Positions 37,434-46,531 are shown, counted from the stretch's first letter. The stretch: 64,000 bases of DNA from Planctomycetaceae bacterium UBA2972 (GCA_002348315.1 DEAW01000154.1:1-64000), one strand, 5' to 3'. Program-made: numbers and translations. Notes: generated by a model not told the origin, from the letters alone.

Positions 37434-40052
37434 TTACTCACCAAGCGATTGCTGCCATTTCTCGACTAGCGTCAATGCTTCCAGCGGAGTCATATTGTTG
37501 AGGTCGGCTTCACGAATATCATCTAAAAGTGGATGTTCCTGAGCACCGAACAATGACATTTGGGCATCCTGACACACGGGTGCTGAGGTTACCACTATTT
37601 CGCCACCACTGTGAGACGCTTCGAGCTGAGCTAATATTTCTGCGGCTCGTTCATTGACCGAGCGGGGTACGCCGGCTAGTTTTGCCACGTGAATTCCATA
37701 GCTTTTATCAGCCGAACCTTCCACTATCTTGTGCAAGAAGACAACATTGTCTTCCCATTCTTTGACGGACACGTTGAGATTAGTCAGTCGTTCCAGCGTG
37801 GACGCTAAATCTGTCAGCTCGTGATAGTGCGTGGCAAACAGTGTCCTGGCCTCAAGACGCTCGTGAATAAACTCGACGATCGACCATGCTAAGGAGACCC
37901 CATCGTAGGTGCTTGTCCCACGTCCAATTTCGTCAAGAATAATCAAACTACGTTTGGTCGCCGTGTTTAGAATCCTTGCGGTTTCGGTCATCTCGACCAT
38001 GAACGTCGACTGCCCACGCGACAGTTCATCACTAGCACCAACTCGAGCAAAGATGCGATCAGCAATTCCAATCACGGCGGAACTTGCCGGAACAAAACTT
38101 CCGACCTGGGCCAGCAACGTGATCAGTGCGACCTGACGGATGTAGGTACTTTTTCCCGCCATGTTAGGGCCGGTAATCAACAACAGGTTCTTGTCCCGAT
38201 GACTTGCAATCGTATCATTGGGAACAAAAGTTCCGTCTGGTTCTGTAATATCAAGCACCGGATGGCGACCGTCACGGATTTCCAATACAGGCTGCATGTC
38301 CATGACCGGACGACAATAGCCTCGCAGGACCGCCAGTTCTGCCAGCGACACCAGCACATCCAGCATCGCCAGATGATCTGCCGTACGTTTAAGCCGTCCC
38401 TGAGCTGCATGTACCTGATCACGCAAGGCCAGAAACAATTCGTATTCCAATGCCTTGGCTTTGTCGTCGCTACTGAGCACGGCCTCTTCATACTCCTTAA
38501 GTTCAGGAGTGATATACCGTTCCGCGTTCTTCAGTGTCTGCTTACGAATATATTCTTCAGGAGCTTTCTCTTTGTTCGCATTACTCAATTCCAGGTAATA
38601 GCCGAACACCTTGTTGAAACCAACCTTGAGATTGGTCACGCCGATGCGTTCCGCCTCTTTCGCCTGATATTCAGCAATCCACTGCTTGCCACCTGCAGCC
38701 AATGCCCGCAGTTCATCCAGCTGAGCGTTATATCCATCCCGAATGATGCCACCATCACGAGTGAGTAGTGGGCATTCATCAGCCAAAGCTGATTCCAACG
38801 AATCACACAACTCCGGACAGAGGTCGATCGCGTCATGGGCGTTTTGCAACAGGCCACTTTGCCGTTTGGACATTTCATCCTTGAGTGTGGGGAGTTGGCG
38901 AAGTGTTTTACCAATATGTGCCAGGTCACGAGGACTCGCCCTGCCTGTGGAAACTCGAGCTAACAACCGCTCAATATCATAAACCTGCCGTAACTGCTCT
39001 CGCAAAACATCCCGCAGGCGATTTTCCTTCGTTAATTCTTCGACACTATCGTGACGCTCTTCAATCGCCTCTTTGGAAGTCAGTGGATTGGACACCCAAT
39101 CTGCCAATAATCTCGAACCCATCGCTGTTACGGTACGATCGATGACGGAAAGTAGCGAACCATCTCGCCGCCCATCCCGCAAGGTTTTAGTTATTTCCAG
39201 ACTACGCCGGGTCGCTTCATCGATTTCCAGCGAGTTGCCGGTACGGTAGGGAAGCAGGCTTTCAAAGTGATCTAGCGAACTTTTCTGAGTTTCGACTAAG
39301 TAATCCAGCAGAGCCCCAGCTGCTCGAATGGCCGGATTATCTCCGTCGGTAAAACCAAACCCGTCGAGATGCTTGGTTTCGAATTGCCTGGAAAGTGCGT
39401 TCTGAGCACTCTCCAATGCAAATGCCCAGGCAGGCCGCTTAGTCAACATAAACTGATCGGCGAGATATTCCGGAATGCAATCGGATTCTTCATCGGTCAG
39501 AACTTCGGCCGGTCCAATTCTCACTAACTGATCTGCCAACTCAGACATACGAAAGACGGCAGCCTGAAACTTACCGGTCGACAGATCAGCCCAGGCAAAC
39601 CCAACACGTTTATCGCCAGGCTCCTCAATCAACTTCTCTTTGCCCAAGCCCTGCTCTACGTCCTGCACAAGCGCCAGTAGGTAATTGCTTTCCCGAGGAT
39701 TCAGCATGGCATCGTCGGTGAGCGTCCCCGGCGAGACGATGCGAGCGATTTCGCGTTTGACCAGCCCCTTGGCTTCTTTAGGATCCTGGACCTGTTCACA
39801 AACCGCTGCGCGAAAACCCGCATGGATTAGGCGGCTTAAATACGGTTCCAACTGATGATGAGGAAAACCAGCCATCGGAATCGGGTTTTCACCTTTATCA
39901 CGGCTCGTTAGAGATAACCCCAATTCACGAGAAGCGATACGGGCATCCTCATGGAAGAGTTCATAGAAATCTCCCATTCTAAACAGTAGCAAAGCGTCTT
40001 CCGCGATCGCTTTCGCTTCATCGTATTGCTGCATCATAGGTGTCTTAGCCAT
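37434..40052 (-). CDS. mutS: DNA mismatch repair protein MutS
   Basis: Mismatch recognition ATPase, 872 residues. The N-terminal mismatch-binding region has MRMQQ-like opening TPMMQQYDEAK and FRMGDFYELFHEDA, which includes the mismatch-contacting Phe-x-x-x-x-Glu pair in this family. The ATPase domain has the Walker A ITGPNMAGKSTYIRQ, the signature SDELSRGQSTFMVEM and Walker B LIILDEIGRGTSTYDG, then the ATHYHEL His-box. The start is ATG 40052. No mutL is in the window. The 52 bases upstream contain an AT-rich inverted repeat and separate it from the PTPS gene. Confidence 0.98.
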   Translation of the reverse strand: MAKTPMMQQYDEAKAIAEDALLLFRMGDFYELFHEDARIASRELGLSLTSRDKGENPIPMAGFPHHQLEPYLSRLIHAGFRAAVCEQVQDPKEAKGLVKREIARIVSPGTLTDDAMLNPRESNYLLALVQDVEQGLGKEKLIEEPGDKRVGFAWADLSTGKFQAAVFRMSELADQLVRIGPAEVLTDEESDCIPEYLADQFMLTKRPAWAFALESAQNALSRQFETKHLDGFGFTDGDNPAIRAAGALLDYLVETQKSSLDHFESLLPYRTGNSLEIDEATRRSLEITKTLRDGRRDGSLLSVIDRTVTAMGSRLLADWVSNPLTSKEAIEERHDSVEELTKENRLRDVLREQLRQVYDIERLLARVSTGRASPRDLAHIGKTLRQLPTLKDEMSKRQSGLLQNAHDAIDLCPELCDSLESALADECPLLTRDGGIIRDGYNAQLDELRALAAGGKQWIAEYQAKEAERIGVTNLKVGFNKVFGYYLELSNANKEKAPEEYIRKQTLKNAERYITPELKEYEEAVLSSDDKAKALEYELFLALRDQVHAAQGRLKRTADHLAMLDVLVSLAELAVLRGYCRPVMDMQPVLEIRDGRHPVLDITEPDGTFVPNDTIASHRDKNLLLITGPNMAGKSTYIRQVALITLLAQVGSFVPASSAVIGIADRIFARVGASDELSRGQSTFMVEMTETARILNTATKRSLIILDEIGRGTSTYDGVSLAWSIVEFIHERLEARTLFATHYHELTDLASTLERLTNLNVSVKEWEDNVVFLHKIVEGSADKSYGIHVAKLAGVPRSVNERAAEILAQLEASHSGGEIVVTSAPVCQDAQMSLFGAQEHPLLDDIREADLNNMTPLEALTLVEKWQQSLGE

Positions 40053-40061
40053 AGCAGCAAA

Positions 40062-40083
40062 TTTTACCTTTTACGACGTAAAA
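40062..40083. promoter_or_regulatory. TTTTAC repeats with a 6-bp inverted repeat upstream of mutS
   Basis: TTTTAC occurs at 40062-40067 and 40069-40074, and GTAAAA at 40078-40083 is the reverse complement of the second copy with a three-base spacer. The element sits 10-31 bases before the mutS ATG, in the expected promoter or leader region. It may be an operator or part of an AT-rich promoter. No known consensus can be named. Confidence 0.3.
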
Positions 40084-40104
40084 TTCCATCCTACCTGGAG
40101 GAAA

Positions 40105-40626
40105 TCAATGGTCCTGGACACCCTCGACTGACAGATCATCTCCCGTGCGAGTCACAACACCCCACTGACCTTCGTTTTCATCCACCCCCACGACAAGTTC
40201 GTCGAGTTGAGTAATCCCTTTCGCTTTGAATCGCTTTAATAACTCAGTCGCAATGTAATCCGCGATCAACTCAGCCGTGGTATTGGCAAGTGGCAGTAAT
40301 ACGCAATCCCCCAATGGAAAGATCCAACGACGGTCTTCAAATGTCACCAGTACCTCTTTGTCATCCGGTGTGACAATGATTTGTTCGTGTGTTGTCGGCA
40401 GTAAGACATGATGATCAAGTGATTCAGTAATCTCCTTAAGGGTGTCCCGCAACGCGATAAAGTCGATGACATATTGGTTTTCATCCAGCGGAGCTTCCAC
40501 TTCGGCAAACACTCGGTAATTGTGCCCATGGATTCGTTCACAAATATTTCCGGCAAACGTGATGAAATGCGCGGCACTAAAGATCAAGTGCTCTTTTTCA
40601 AGCTTGACTCGATAACTCTTTGACAT
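40105..40626 (-). CDS. 6-pyruvoyltetrahydropterin synthase / 6-carboxytetrahydropterin synthase family protein
   Basis: A 173-residue PTPS/QueD-family enzyme acting on dihydroneopterin triphosphate. Zinc and catalytic residues are visible: first His in FSAAHF, Cys in NICERIHGHNY with the HGH pair, and the LDHHVLLP segment with the active-site His-Asp area. The family includes QueD (queuosine), PTPS and archaeal-type pterin enzymes. The neighbour upstream (10 bases) is a CitG-like gene of H4MPT clusters, so a role in pterin formation for H4MPT is at least as likely as queuosine synthesis. It is the last gene of a minus-strand run that starts at hflX. Confidence 0.88.
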   Translation of the reverse strand: MSKSYRVKLEKEHLIFSAAHFITFAGNICERIHGHNYRVFAEVEAPLDENQYVIDFIALRDTLKEITESLDHHVLLPTTHEQIIVTPDDKEVLVTFEDRRWIFPLGDCVLLPLANTTAELIADYIATELLKRFKAKGITQLDELVVGVDENEGQWGVVTRTGDDLSVEGVQDH

Positions 40627-40636
40627 AGAAAAACCT

Positions 40637-41500
40637 TTACGACTTAGTGTTTCTGGGAGGCTCTAGCCACCCTTCTCTTAAGCCTACAAGAAGTACAGCT
40701 CCAATGAAATCCGCTGTCGTGCCTGGATTTCTTCGATGCCCGTCACTTCGCAACCAAAAATCAAATTCACTCAGGGCCGCATGATATTCCTGCTCCCCCC
40801 GCTTTGCCTCGTCGAGAACGTTGGAGGCGCGATCGGCAGACTCTTGCGCTATCGCGTGCCCACACTTTCTGGCGATCAAACTGTCTGGAAAGTGAGCCAT
40901 GAATTCCAGATGCATTCTGATAATGGCGTCTACCTGCGACAAACCTGTCTGCTGGATCTCTTTAAATTTCGGAACGGCGAAATGGAACAAATCGTGAAAA
41001 CCGTTACTATACTGAGCAGCAATAAGATCACGTTGCTGAGCTTGCTGCATCGCTACGAGCAACGACTCAGGAGGAGCATGATTTATATCCATCTCAGACA
41101 CTTCCCCTAAGCCACCGGCACCAGCGAGCTCAATTGCCTGATACACCAGACGTGTGTCCTCCTGATCCAGAGAAGCGAGTACGTTTTCAATTCCCTCCGG
41201 ATTTAAGCTCGCAGCCTGAGCTATAGGCGCCATCAACAGGACCAGCCCCAAGTTAGTATTGGTCGAGACCACATTCCGGGTTGCTTCTATTGCAGCGAAG
41301 ACGAGAGTACCAAGTCGGTCACGATGATGTTGATCAAACATGGGTCCAATGGCAGCAGCACTTTGAATGAAGTCAAAGAATGTCAGGTCTTCAAAATCTG
41401 CTCCCCGGTGGACATTCCCGGGTTTGGGTGCGGAAACTTCCAGCATGCAGGCAAGTGTGACTTGCTGACCGAGTGTTAGGTTTTGATAGCTCATTGCCAT
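40637..41500 (-). CDS. Triphosphoribosyl-dephospho-CoA synthase (CitG)-like protein of H4MPT clusters
   Basis: A 287-residue protein of the CitG/MdcB superfamily. The opening VTLACMLEVSAPKPGNVHRGADFEDL is the diagnostic ATP/CoA-type motif. The central acidic segment is LAGAGGLGEVSEMDIN. There are no citrate lyase or malonate decarboxylase genes nearby, so prosthetic-group synthesis is unlikely. CitG-like proteins (orf5 of methylotroph C1 clusters) accompany H4MPT genes, which fits the PTPS-like gene 10 bases downstream. Two ATG codons (41500 and 41494) are possible; the second overlaps the TGA of the hydrolase gene as ATGA. The reaction it catalyses in H4MPT metabolism is not known to me. Confidence 0.84.
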   Translation of the reverse strand: MAMSYQNLTLGQQVTLACMLEVSAPKPGNVHRGADFEDLTFFDFIQSAAAIGPMFDQHHRDRLGTLVFAAIEATRNVVSTNTNLGLVLLMAPIAQAASLNPEGIENVLASLDQEDTRLVYQAIELAGAGGLGEVSEMDINHAPPESLLVAMQQAQQRDLIAAQYSNGFHDLFHFAVPKFKEIQQTGLSQVDAIIRMHLEFMAHFPDSLIARKCGHAIAQESADRASNVLDEAKRGEQEYHAALSEFDFWLRSDGHRRNPGTTADFIGAVLLVGLREGWLEPPRNTKS

Positions 41501-42366
41501 TGCCCCAGAAACTCACCAACGCAATCAATGACCTCGTCCGTTGCATCTTCCAGTACATAATGTCCCGCATCAGCGATCTCCAAACTGCGAGCATTTGGAA
41601 AGTGCAACTTAAATCGTTCCAGACACGTTGTATTAAAACACCAATCTTTCATGCCCCATATCAACTGGACTGGTTTGTCTTGCAGAGCTGCCAAACCAGC
41701 TTCCACTTGCTCCAGTGCCGATCGACTGGGATGAGACTTTGCGAAGGGGATATCTTTGACAAATCCGTTCACAGCAACGCGATTAGCCCAGCTATCATAA
41801 GGTGCCAATAACCCTGCTTTGGCAATCGGCGACAATCGTGAGCGATGCATGGCCATTTTTATGGCAGGACCAGCAAAGAGATTGAGGGCCCGAATTGCAA
41901 AGGTGCCTAGCAGTGGTGTTCTCAGCGAATAAATCCGCCAGGGAATATAAGGAGGAGGAAAAGCACCGGTATTGAGAATCGTCAAACTCTTCACACGATC
42001 AGCAATCCTAGCTGCAACTCCCAAACCAATAGCACCTCCCCAGTCATGCACCACAAAATGGATCTTTGATAAATTAAGCGATTCGATGAGTGCGAGTAGG
42101 TTGTCCGTGTGTTGGGCGAGCGTATATTGGTAGGCTTGCGGTTTATCACTTAGCCCACAACCGATGTGATCTACAGCCAACGCTCGATGAGTTCCGGCTA
42201 CCGCTTGTATGAGATTCCGATAGTAGAACGACCAGGTTGGATTACCGTGAACCATGACCACCGGTTCACCTTCCCCCTGGTCGACATAATGCAAGCGTTG
42301 TCCATCAGGCAATTCATACCACTGAGACTCAAAGGGATATTCCTGTCGCCACACTTCCTGGGTCAT
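41491..42366 (-). CDS. Alpha/beta hydrolase, haloalkane dehalogenase/OleB-like
   Basis: A 291-residue hydrolase with an Asp nucleophile in VVHDWGGAIGLG, the oxyanion segment VHGNPTWSFYYR and a catalytic His in DAGHYVLED. The Asn of HGNPT and the Trp after the nucleophile are the halide-binding pair of haloalkane dehalogenases, also kept in OleB-type beta-lactone decarboxylases. No oleA, oleC or oleD gene is next to it. The start could be ATG 42384, but ATG 42366 has GGGGAG ten bases upstream. The gene overlaps the CitG-like start by about ten bases and follows the SDR gene by seven. Substrate unknown. Confidence 0.83.
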   Translation of the reverse strand: MTQEVWRQEYPFESQWYELPDGQRLHYVDQGEGEPVVMVHGNPTWSFYYRNLIQAVAGTHRALAVDHIGCGLSDKPQAYQYTLAQHTDNLLALIESLNLSKIHFVVHDWGGAIGLGVAARIADRVKSLTILNTGAFPPPYIPWRIYSLRTPLLGTFAIRALNLFAGPAIKMAMHRSRLSPIAKAGLLAPYDSWANRVAVNGFVKDIPFAKSHPSRSALEQVEAGLAALQDKPVQLIWGMKDWCFNTTCLERFKLHFPNARSLEIADAGHYVLEDATDEVIDCVGEFLGQWQ

Positions 42367-42373
42367 GGATTGC

Positions 42374-43174
42374 TTACTCCCCATCCTTTACAGTTTGACG
42401 TTGATACCAGGAGGTGATTGCTCGAGATAGAAGCCCCGGAACGATACGATCCAGCAAGACCAGTAAACGCCCACCTGACGATAGAATCCGCTCTCTCTGA
42501 CCTCGCTCGATTGCCTTCAAAGATTGTCTAGCCACCTGTGCTGCAGACATACCACGAGTCTGTGGATGGGCACCGTGGATTACCGATTCAAAGAATTCAC
42601 TACGAGTCGTACTAGGGCTCACCAAAACCACATCCAGCTGTTCTGCCTGTAACTCCATTCGAAGTGCATCGGTAAACCCATGCAGTGCAAATTTACTGGC
42701 ACAGTACTCGCTCTTGCCTGGCATGGCAGCATGTCCCAGCACAGATCCAATATTACAGATCACAGGTTGCTGGCCCTGACGTAAGGCGGGTAAAAGAGCT
42801 CGGATTAGTTCCACGGCCGCAAAAAAATTAATTTCCATAACCTGGCGTACGGCGGTCTGATTGGATTCGGCAAAGCGACCAATGCTACCAATCCCTGCGT
42901 TATTGATCAGACCGTCCACAGAACCCTGCCAATGTTGATTGGTCCACTCGAGTATCCGGTTGTGAAAGTCTGAGGCAGTCAGATCTCCGGATAAGTAAGC
43001 TAGCGTGCCTGATGCGTCATTGAGTTGTTGTGCAAGTTGCTGCAGACGCTCTTCCCGTCTGGCTAATGCCAGCACATGGTTACCTTTGGCAACGAGTTGA
43101 GCTGCCAGTTCTCGCCCAATCCCGCTTGACGCACCTGTCACGACGAATCGTTTGTTTGCTAATGTACGGCGCAC
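42374..43174 (-). CDS. Classical short-chain dehydrogenase/reductase
   Basis: A 266-residue SDR with intact catalysis. The cofactor loop is TGASSGIG, the Arg pair after strand two (LARREER) favours NADP(H), and NNAGIG, the Ser in CNIGSVLG and YCASK are all present. The hydrophobic C-terminus (LLVLLDRIVPGLLSRAI) may attach to a membrane, as in some lipid-acting SDRs. The start codon is GTG at 43174, with GAGGTGAG about nine bases upstream; that site overlaps the end of hflX. It precedes the alpha/beta hydrolase gene by seven bases. It differs from the SDR at 6698-7483, which lacks the catalytic Tyr. Substrate unknown. Confidence 0.9.
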   Translation of the reverse strand: MRRTLANKRFVVTGASSGIGRELAAQLVAKGNHVLALARREERLQQLAQQLNDASGTLAYLSGDLTASDFHNRILEWTNQHWQGSVDGLINNAGIGSIGRFAESNQTAVRQVMEINFFAAVELIRALLPALRQGQQPVICNIGSVLGHAAMPGKSEYCASKFALHGFTDALRMELQAEQLDVVLVSPSTTRSEFFESVIHGAHPQTRGMSAAQVARQSLKAIERGQRERILSSGGRLLVLLDRIVPGLLSRAITSWYQRQTVKDGE

Positions 43175-43188
43175 GCTCTATTCTCACC

Positions 43189-44517
43189 TCACTCAGACGC
43201 CTGTGACACCGATTCTCCATCGGCGACATATTCCTGGCGAGGGGTGACGGTCGCCGTATTCCTGTCGATCTGACCAGCGTATTTTTCCGGAAGTCGACAA
43301 TGAATCACGACCCTGGTTTCCGAATACCGAGTGGAGAGAATTTCGCCACGAGCGGCAATGAATGCCATGAGCCGTCCGTTCTCCACTCCGGTTTCCACCA
43401 TTAAGTCCAGAAACGAGCGGCTCAGGGCATCGCTAACCGCCATTGCCAGACTTTGAAATCCTTCCCGTGTTACGGCGCTAATCGACACCGCGTTCGGGTA
43501 ACGATTCAGGATCAAATCCAATTGATGAGGGTCTGCAATCTGGTCCACTTTATTAATGACCAGTAAGGCATCCTTTTCATCGATCCCAATTTCCTCGAGT
43601 ACTTCATACACGGAGCGAATTTGCTGATAAACTGCCGGATTCGAACCATCGGCAATATGAAGCAGCAAGTCGGCCTGATGTGCCTCTTCCAGAGTTGCTT
43701 TGAATGACGCAATCAGTCGATGGGGCAAATTCTTGATAAACCCTACAGTATCACTCAAGAGGACCGGGCCCCAATTAGGTAAATGCCAGCGTCTGGTACG
43801 TGTATCGAGTGTTGCAAACAACTTGTCTTCTGCCAGGACTTTGGCATCGGTAAGCGCATTCATCAGGGTGGATTTTCCGGCATTGGTATAGCCAACCAAT
43901 GAAACCGTCATGACGTCGCTACGAGAGGCAACCAGTCGTTCTTTGCGTTTCTCAATGACCTTGAGCTCCTTCCGCAAATCACTGATCCGTTTCTCCACCA
44001 GACGTCGGTCCACTTCCAGTTGCTTTTCACCTGGCCCACGCATTCCGACTCCCATCTTCACACGGTCCAGGTGAGTCCACATACGCTTGAGCCTCGGCAG
44101 CGAATATTCCAATTGTGCCAGTTCGACGGCCAGACGAGCTTCAAGTGTCTGCGCATTTGAGGCAAAAATGTCGAGAATTAATTCGGTTCGGTCGATGACT
44201 TTCGCCTTAAGCGCCTTTTCAAGGTTTCGAGTTTGAGCAGGGCTCAGGTCATTATCAAAAATAACGACATCTGATTCATTGTGCTCGACCAGCGTGGCTA
44301 ACTCTTCCACTTTCCCTTTACCAAAGGCTGTTGCTGCGTGGAGTGCATGGCGACGCTGTACCACTCCAATTTGGATTTGCGTACCGGCAGTTAAGGCCAA
44401 ACGTTCACACTCTTCCAGCGGGTCTTCATCAACATCGAGCACTTCATCATGGGTGATGACGCGCGCAAGCACAGCCTTTTCTCTGGCTAAACTCTGCTTA
44501 CGTTCAAGGTCCTGCAC
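43189..44517 (-). CDS. hflX: GTPase HflX
   Basis: Ribosome-associated GTPase of 442 residues that splits or rescues ribosomes under stress. The N-terminal HflX domain ends in the linker helix region GVGMRGPGEKQLEVDRR, the family hallmark. G1 is GYTNAGKSTLMNAL, the switch segment is LFATLDTRTRRW, G3 is DTVGFI and G4 is NKVD. The start codon is GTG at 44517. It heads the minus-strand operon with SDR, hydrolase, CitG-like and PTPS-like genes; spacing to the SDR gene is 14 bases. Its presence there is likely transcriptional coupling more than shared function. Confidence 0.96.
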   Translation of the reverse strand: MQDLERKQSLAREKAVLARVITHDEVLDVDEDPLEECERLALTAGTQIQIGVVQRRHALHAATAFGKGKVEELATLVEHNESDVVIFDNDLSPAQTRNLEKALKAKVIDRTELILDIFASNAQTLEARLAVELAQLEYSLPRLKRMWTHLDRVKMGVGMRGPGEKQLEVDRRLVEKRISDLRKELKVIEKRKERLVASRSDVMTVSLVGYTNAGKSTLMNALTDAKVLAEDKLFATLDTRTRRWHLPNWGPVLLSDTVGFIKNLPHRLIASFKATLEEAHQADLLLHIADGSNPAVYQQIRSVYEVLEEIGIDEKDALLVINKVDQIADPHQLDLILNRYPNAVSISAVTREGFQSLAMAVSDALSRSFLDLMVETGVENGRLMAFIAARGEILSTRYSETRVVIHCRLPEKYAGQIDRNTATVTPRQEYVADGESVSQASE

Positions 44518-44616
44518 GTTGGCTTATTTCTCTCGGGTTTCCATTACGACAACTCTACCGTGATTATATCCAACCTCAGCTAAGGAACCTATGAGGGCAG
44601 CCTGTCGATTCGGCGG

Positions 44617-45213
44617 TTAATGAGTCCCCTTGAACCAGTCTGGCAATGCCTGCCGATATGCCATTTGCTGTGGTCGCTGCAATGCAATATCACTCGTCTT
44701 GTCTGCACGCAGTACCTGCTTTTGATCGTCATCACACCACTTTATAAAGTCCTGCTCACAAAGAGGGGGTTCGTTTGAACACTGTACGGCCTTCATAACA
44801 TCCGCCCAAAAATACGAGCGCTCTCCGGTTTCCACTTTGGCGTATACCTTGCCAAGCAAATAACTATGACAATTTTCGAGAATCGGCGCAGCGGTAATCT
44901 GCGGATTACAGGCGAGGCCCTGGAGCTTATCGCGTCGCCTACCCGAATCTCTGGAAAAATTCCAGGCAAGCTGTTGTTGGGTCGGATTAAGCAAGTGGGC
45001 AGCGAAATAGCCCGATGCATTAACCAAATCCGTTGTGTTGTGATTGGGAGCCAGACCCACCAGCAATACAGGTTTGTCGGGATTTAGCGAGGCCTGAGAG
45101 ACCCACGTGGCCAGCAGACCTCCCCGACGATCTTCATGGGCACTGGTAACCACCCAGACTTCGCGGTTAAGGCTACGAAATACGGCTTCTGCCTGTTGGA
45201 TATGCTCGTTCAA
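44617..45213 (-). CDS. Flavin reductase-like domain protein
   Basis: A 198-residue FMN-binding split-barrel protein of the flavin reductase family. The VWVVTSAHEDRRGGLLATWVSQASLNPDKP opening (read as adjoining segments) and the LNPTQQQLAWNFSRDSGR region with SGYFAAHLL are typical. The start is a TTG at 45213 with weak ribosome binding signal; no better start lies inside the conserved part. It reduces flavin with NAD(P)H or uses bound FMN as a redox group; partner enzymes are not adjacent. It lies about 100 bases upstream of hflX on the same strand, so transcription could continue. The divergent region upstream (45214-45406) holds no other gene. Confidence 0.85.
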   Translation of the reverse strand: MNEHIQQAEAVFRSLNREVWVVTSAHEDRRGGLLATWVSQASLNPDKPVLLVGLAPNHNTTDLVNASGYFAAHLLNPTQQQLAWNFSRDSGRRRDKLQGLACNPQITAAPILENCHSYLLGKVYAKVETGERSYFWADVMKAVQCSNEPPLCEQDFIKWCDDDQKQVLRADKTSDIALQRPQQMAYRQALPDWFKGTH

Positions 45214-45406
45214 AGGATTACGCTCTGAGGACTGTTGCTATAATTGCCCAGTCTAACACCCCGAATTATACTTATCTACTTAGGCCGCCGCTGAGGCTAT
45301 CAGTCCCTCTGCGTATCCAGCCTGAAGATTCAACATACATGACGGCCTCGGTTCAGAGCGTTTTTAAAGCTCTGCAGATGAGATAAATATCAAAGGAAAC
45401 AGAACG

Positions 45407-46318
45407 ATGCATTTGCCCACCAATCGACGAGATTTCATTAAAACTGCAGCCGTGGCCGCAGCAACGACTACTACACTGCCGGCAATGGCAGGTGAGAAGA
45501 AAAAGAAAAAACCATTGTTCAGACTGTCCCTGGCTCAGTGGTCACTTCACCGTGCCATCTTTGGAGGAAAAATCAAAAACGAAAACTTCGCGAAAGTCAC
45601 GAAGCAGGAGTTCAATATTAGCTGTGTGGAATACGTGAATCAGTTTTTCAAAGATAAGGCCGAGAATATGGCGTATCTAAAAGACCTGAAAAAACGGGCT
45701 GATGACCATGGTGTTACCACCAATCTAATCATGTGTGATGGAGAAGGCCGACTGGGTGATCCTGACAACGCTAAACGGACACAAGCAGTTGAAAATCACT
45801 ACAAGTGGGTTCTGGCATCAAAATTCCTTGGAGGCCACAGCATTCGAGTGAATGCCGCTTCGGCTGGCCAATACGATGACCAACTTGAACTGGCTGCCGA
45901 TGGCCTGAGCCGTATCAGCGAATTTGCAGCCAAGCATGACATGAATGTCATCGTGGAAAATCACGGAGGACTTTCATCTAATGGCCAATGGCTGGCCTCT
46001 GTCATGAAAAAAGTGAATATGAAGAACTGTGGCACCCTTCCTGACTTTGGAAACTTCCACGATTATGACCGCTATAAAGGCGTTGAAGAAACAATGCCTT
46101 TTGCCAAAGCTGTAAGCGCCAAAAGCCATAATTTTGATGAAGACGGAAACGAAACCAAAACCGATTACGTCAAAATGATGAAGATTGTGCTCAGCCATGG
46201 ATACAACGGCTTTGTCGGTATCGAATACGAAGGCCGTGAAAAACCTGAAATGGAAGGCATCAAGCTAACTAAACAATTACTGTTGAAAGTTCGCAAGGAA
46301 CTTAGCGAATCAGCCTAA
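45407..46318 (+). CDS. Tat-exported sugar phosphate isomerase/epimerase-like TIM-barrel protein
   Basis: A 303-residue protein with twin-arginine signal (TNRRDFIKTAAVAAATTTTLPAMA) and an AP-endonuclease-2/xylose-isomerase-like TIM barrel. Probable metal-binding residues are the Glu of MNVIVENHGG, the Asp/His of LPDFGNFHDYD, the His of AKSHNFDEDG and the Glu of FVGIEYEGRE. Proteins of this type are frequent in planctomycetes and may epimerise or cleave sugars outside the cytoplasm, unlike the name-giving cytosolic isomerases. The start is ATG at 45407 with AAAGGAAAC upstream. A strong terminator follows the stop by 27 bases, so it is probably monocistronic. Confidence 0.88.
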   Translation: MHLPTNRRDFIKTAAVAAATTTTLPAMAGEKKKKKPLFRLSLAQWSLHRAIFGGKIKNENFAKVTKQEFNISCVEYVNQFFKDKAENMAYLKDLKKRADDHGVTTNLIMCDGEGRLGDPDNAKRTQAVENHYKWVLASKFLGGHSIRVNAASAGQYDDQLELAADGLSRISEFAAKHDMNVIVENHGGLSSNGQWLASVMKKVNMKNCGTLPDFGNFHDYDRYKGVEETMPFAKAVSAKSHNFDEDGNETKTDYVKMMKIVLSHGYNGFVGIEYEGREKPEMEGIKLTKQLLLKVRKELSESA

Positions 46319-46345
46319 CAACACAATCTAGACAATCTATCCCAG

Positions 46346-46384
46346 CCAGGTGGTGACCCTATAAGCGATCCACCTGGTTTTTTT
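46346..46384 (+). terminator. Rho-independent terminator after the TIM-barrel gene
   Basis: CCAGGTGG (46346-46353) pairs perfectly with CCACCTGG (46370-46377) across a 16-base loop, and seven T residues follow at once. It is well placed 27 bases after the stop codon of the gene ending at 46318. Confidence 0.85.
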
Positions 46385-46488
46385 ATGCCTTAACAACAAC
46401 CTACAAACAGGAGTAACAAAAGCAGAAATCGCTAGCATTTTACTCATCCCCCTTAAAAACAAGGACGATTCAGTAACAACAGCACAGA

Positions 46489-46531
46489 CAGGACAGTTAG
46501 TATATGCGACAAAGTCAACTGCCCTGTTTTT
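46489..46531 (+). terminator. Second terminator-like hairpin in the gene-free gap
   Basis: CAGGACAGTT (46489-46498) and AACTGCCCTG (46517-46526) pair over ten positions with one A-C mismatch, followed by TTTTT. It lies in the 46385-46756 stretch, where I see no gene. It could be a back-up terminator or end an unannotated short transcript. The rest of that stretch holds only AT-rich sequence up to the next gene. Confidence 0.4.

Noticed and set aside
41491..43174. Possible olefin (ole) hydrocarbon cluster
   Set aside because: The hydrolase is OleB-like, but the neighbouring SDR is a classical short SDR and not the extended OleD type, and no oleA or oleC is present.
45354..45374. Inverted repeat CAGAGC/GCTCTG upstream of the TIM-barrel gene
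   Set aside because: Only six base pairs with a 9-base loop; such repeats are expected by chance, and no T-run follows.
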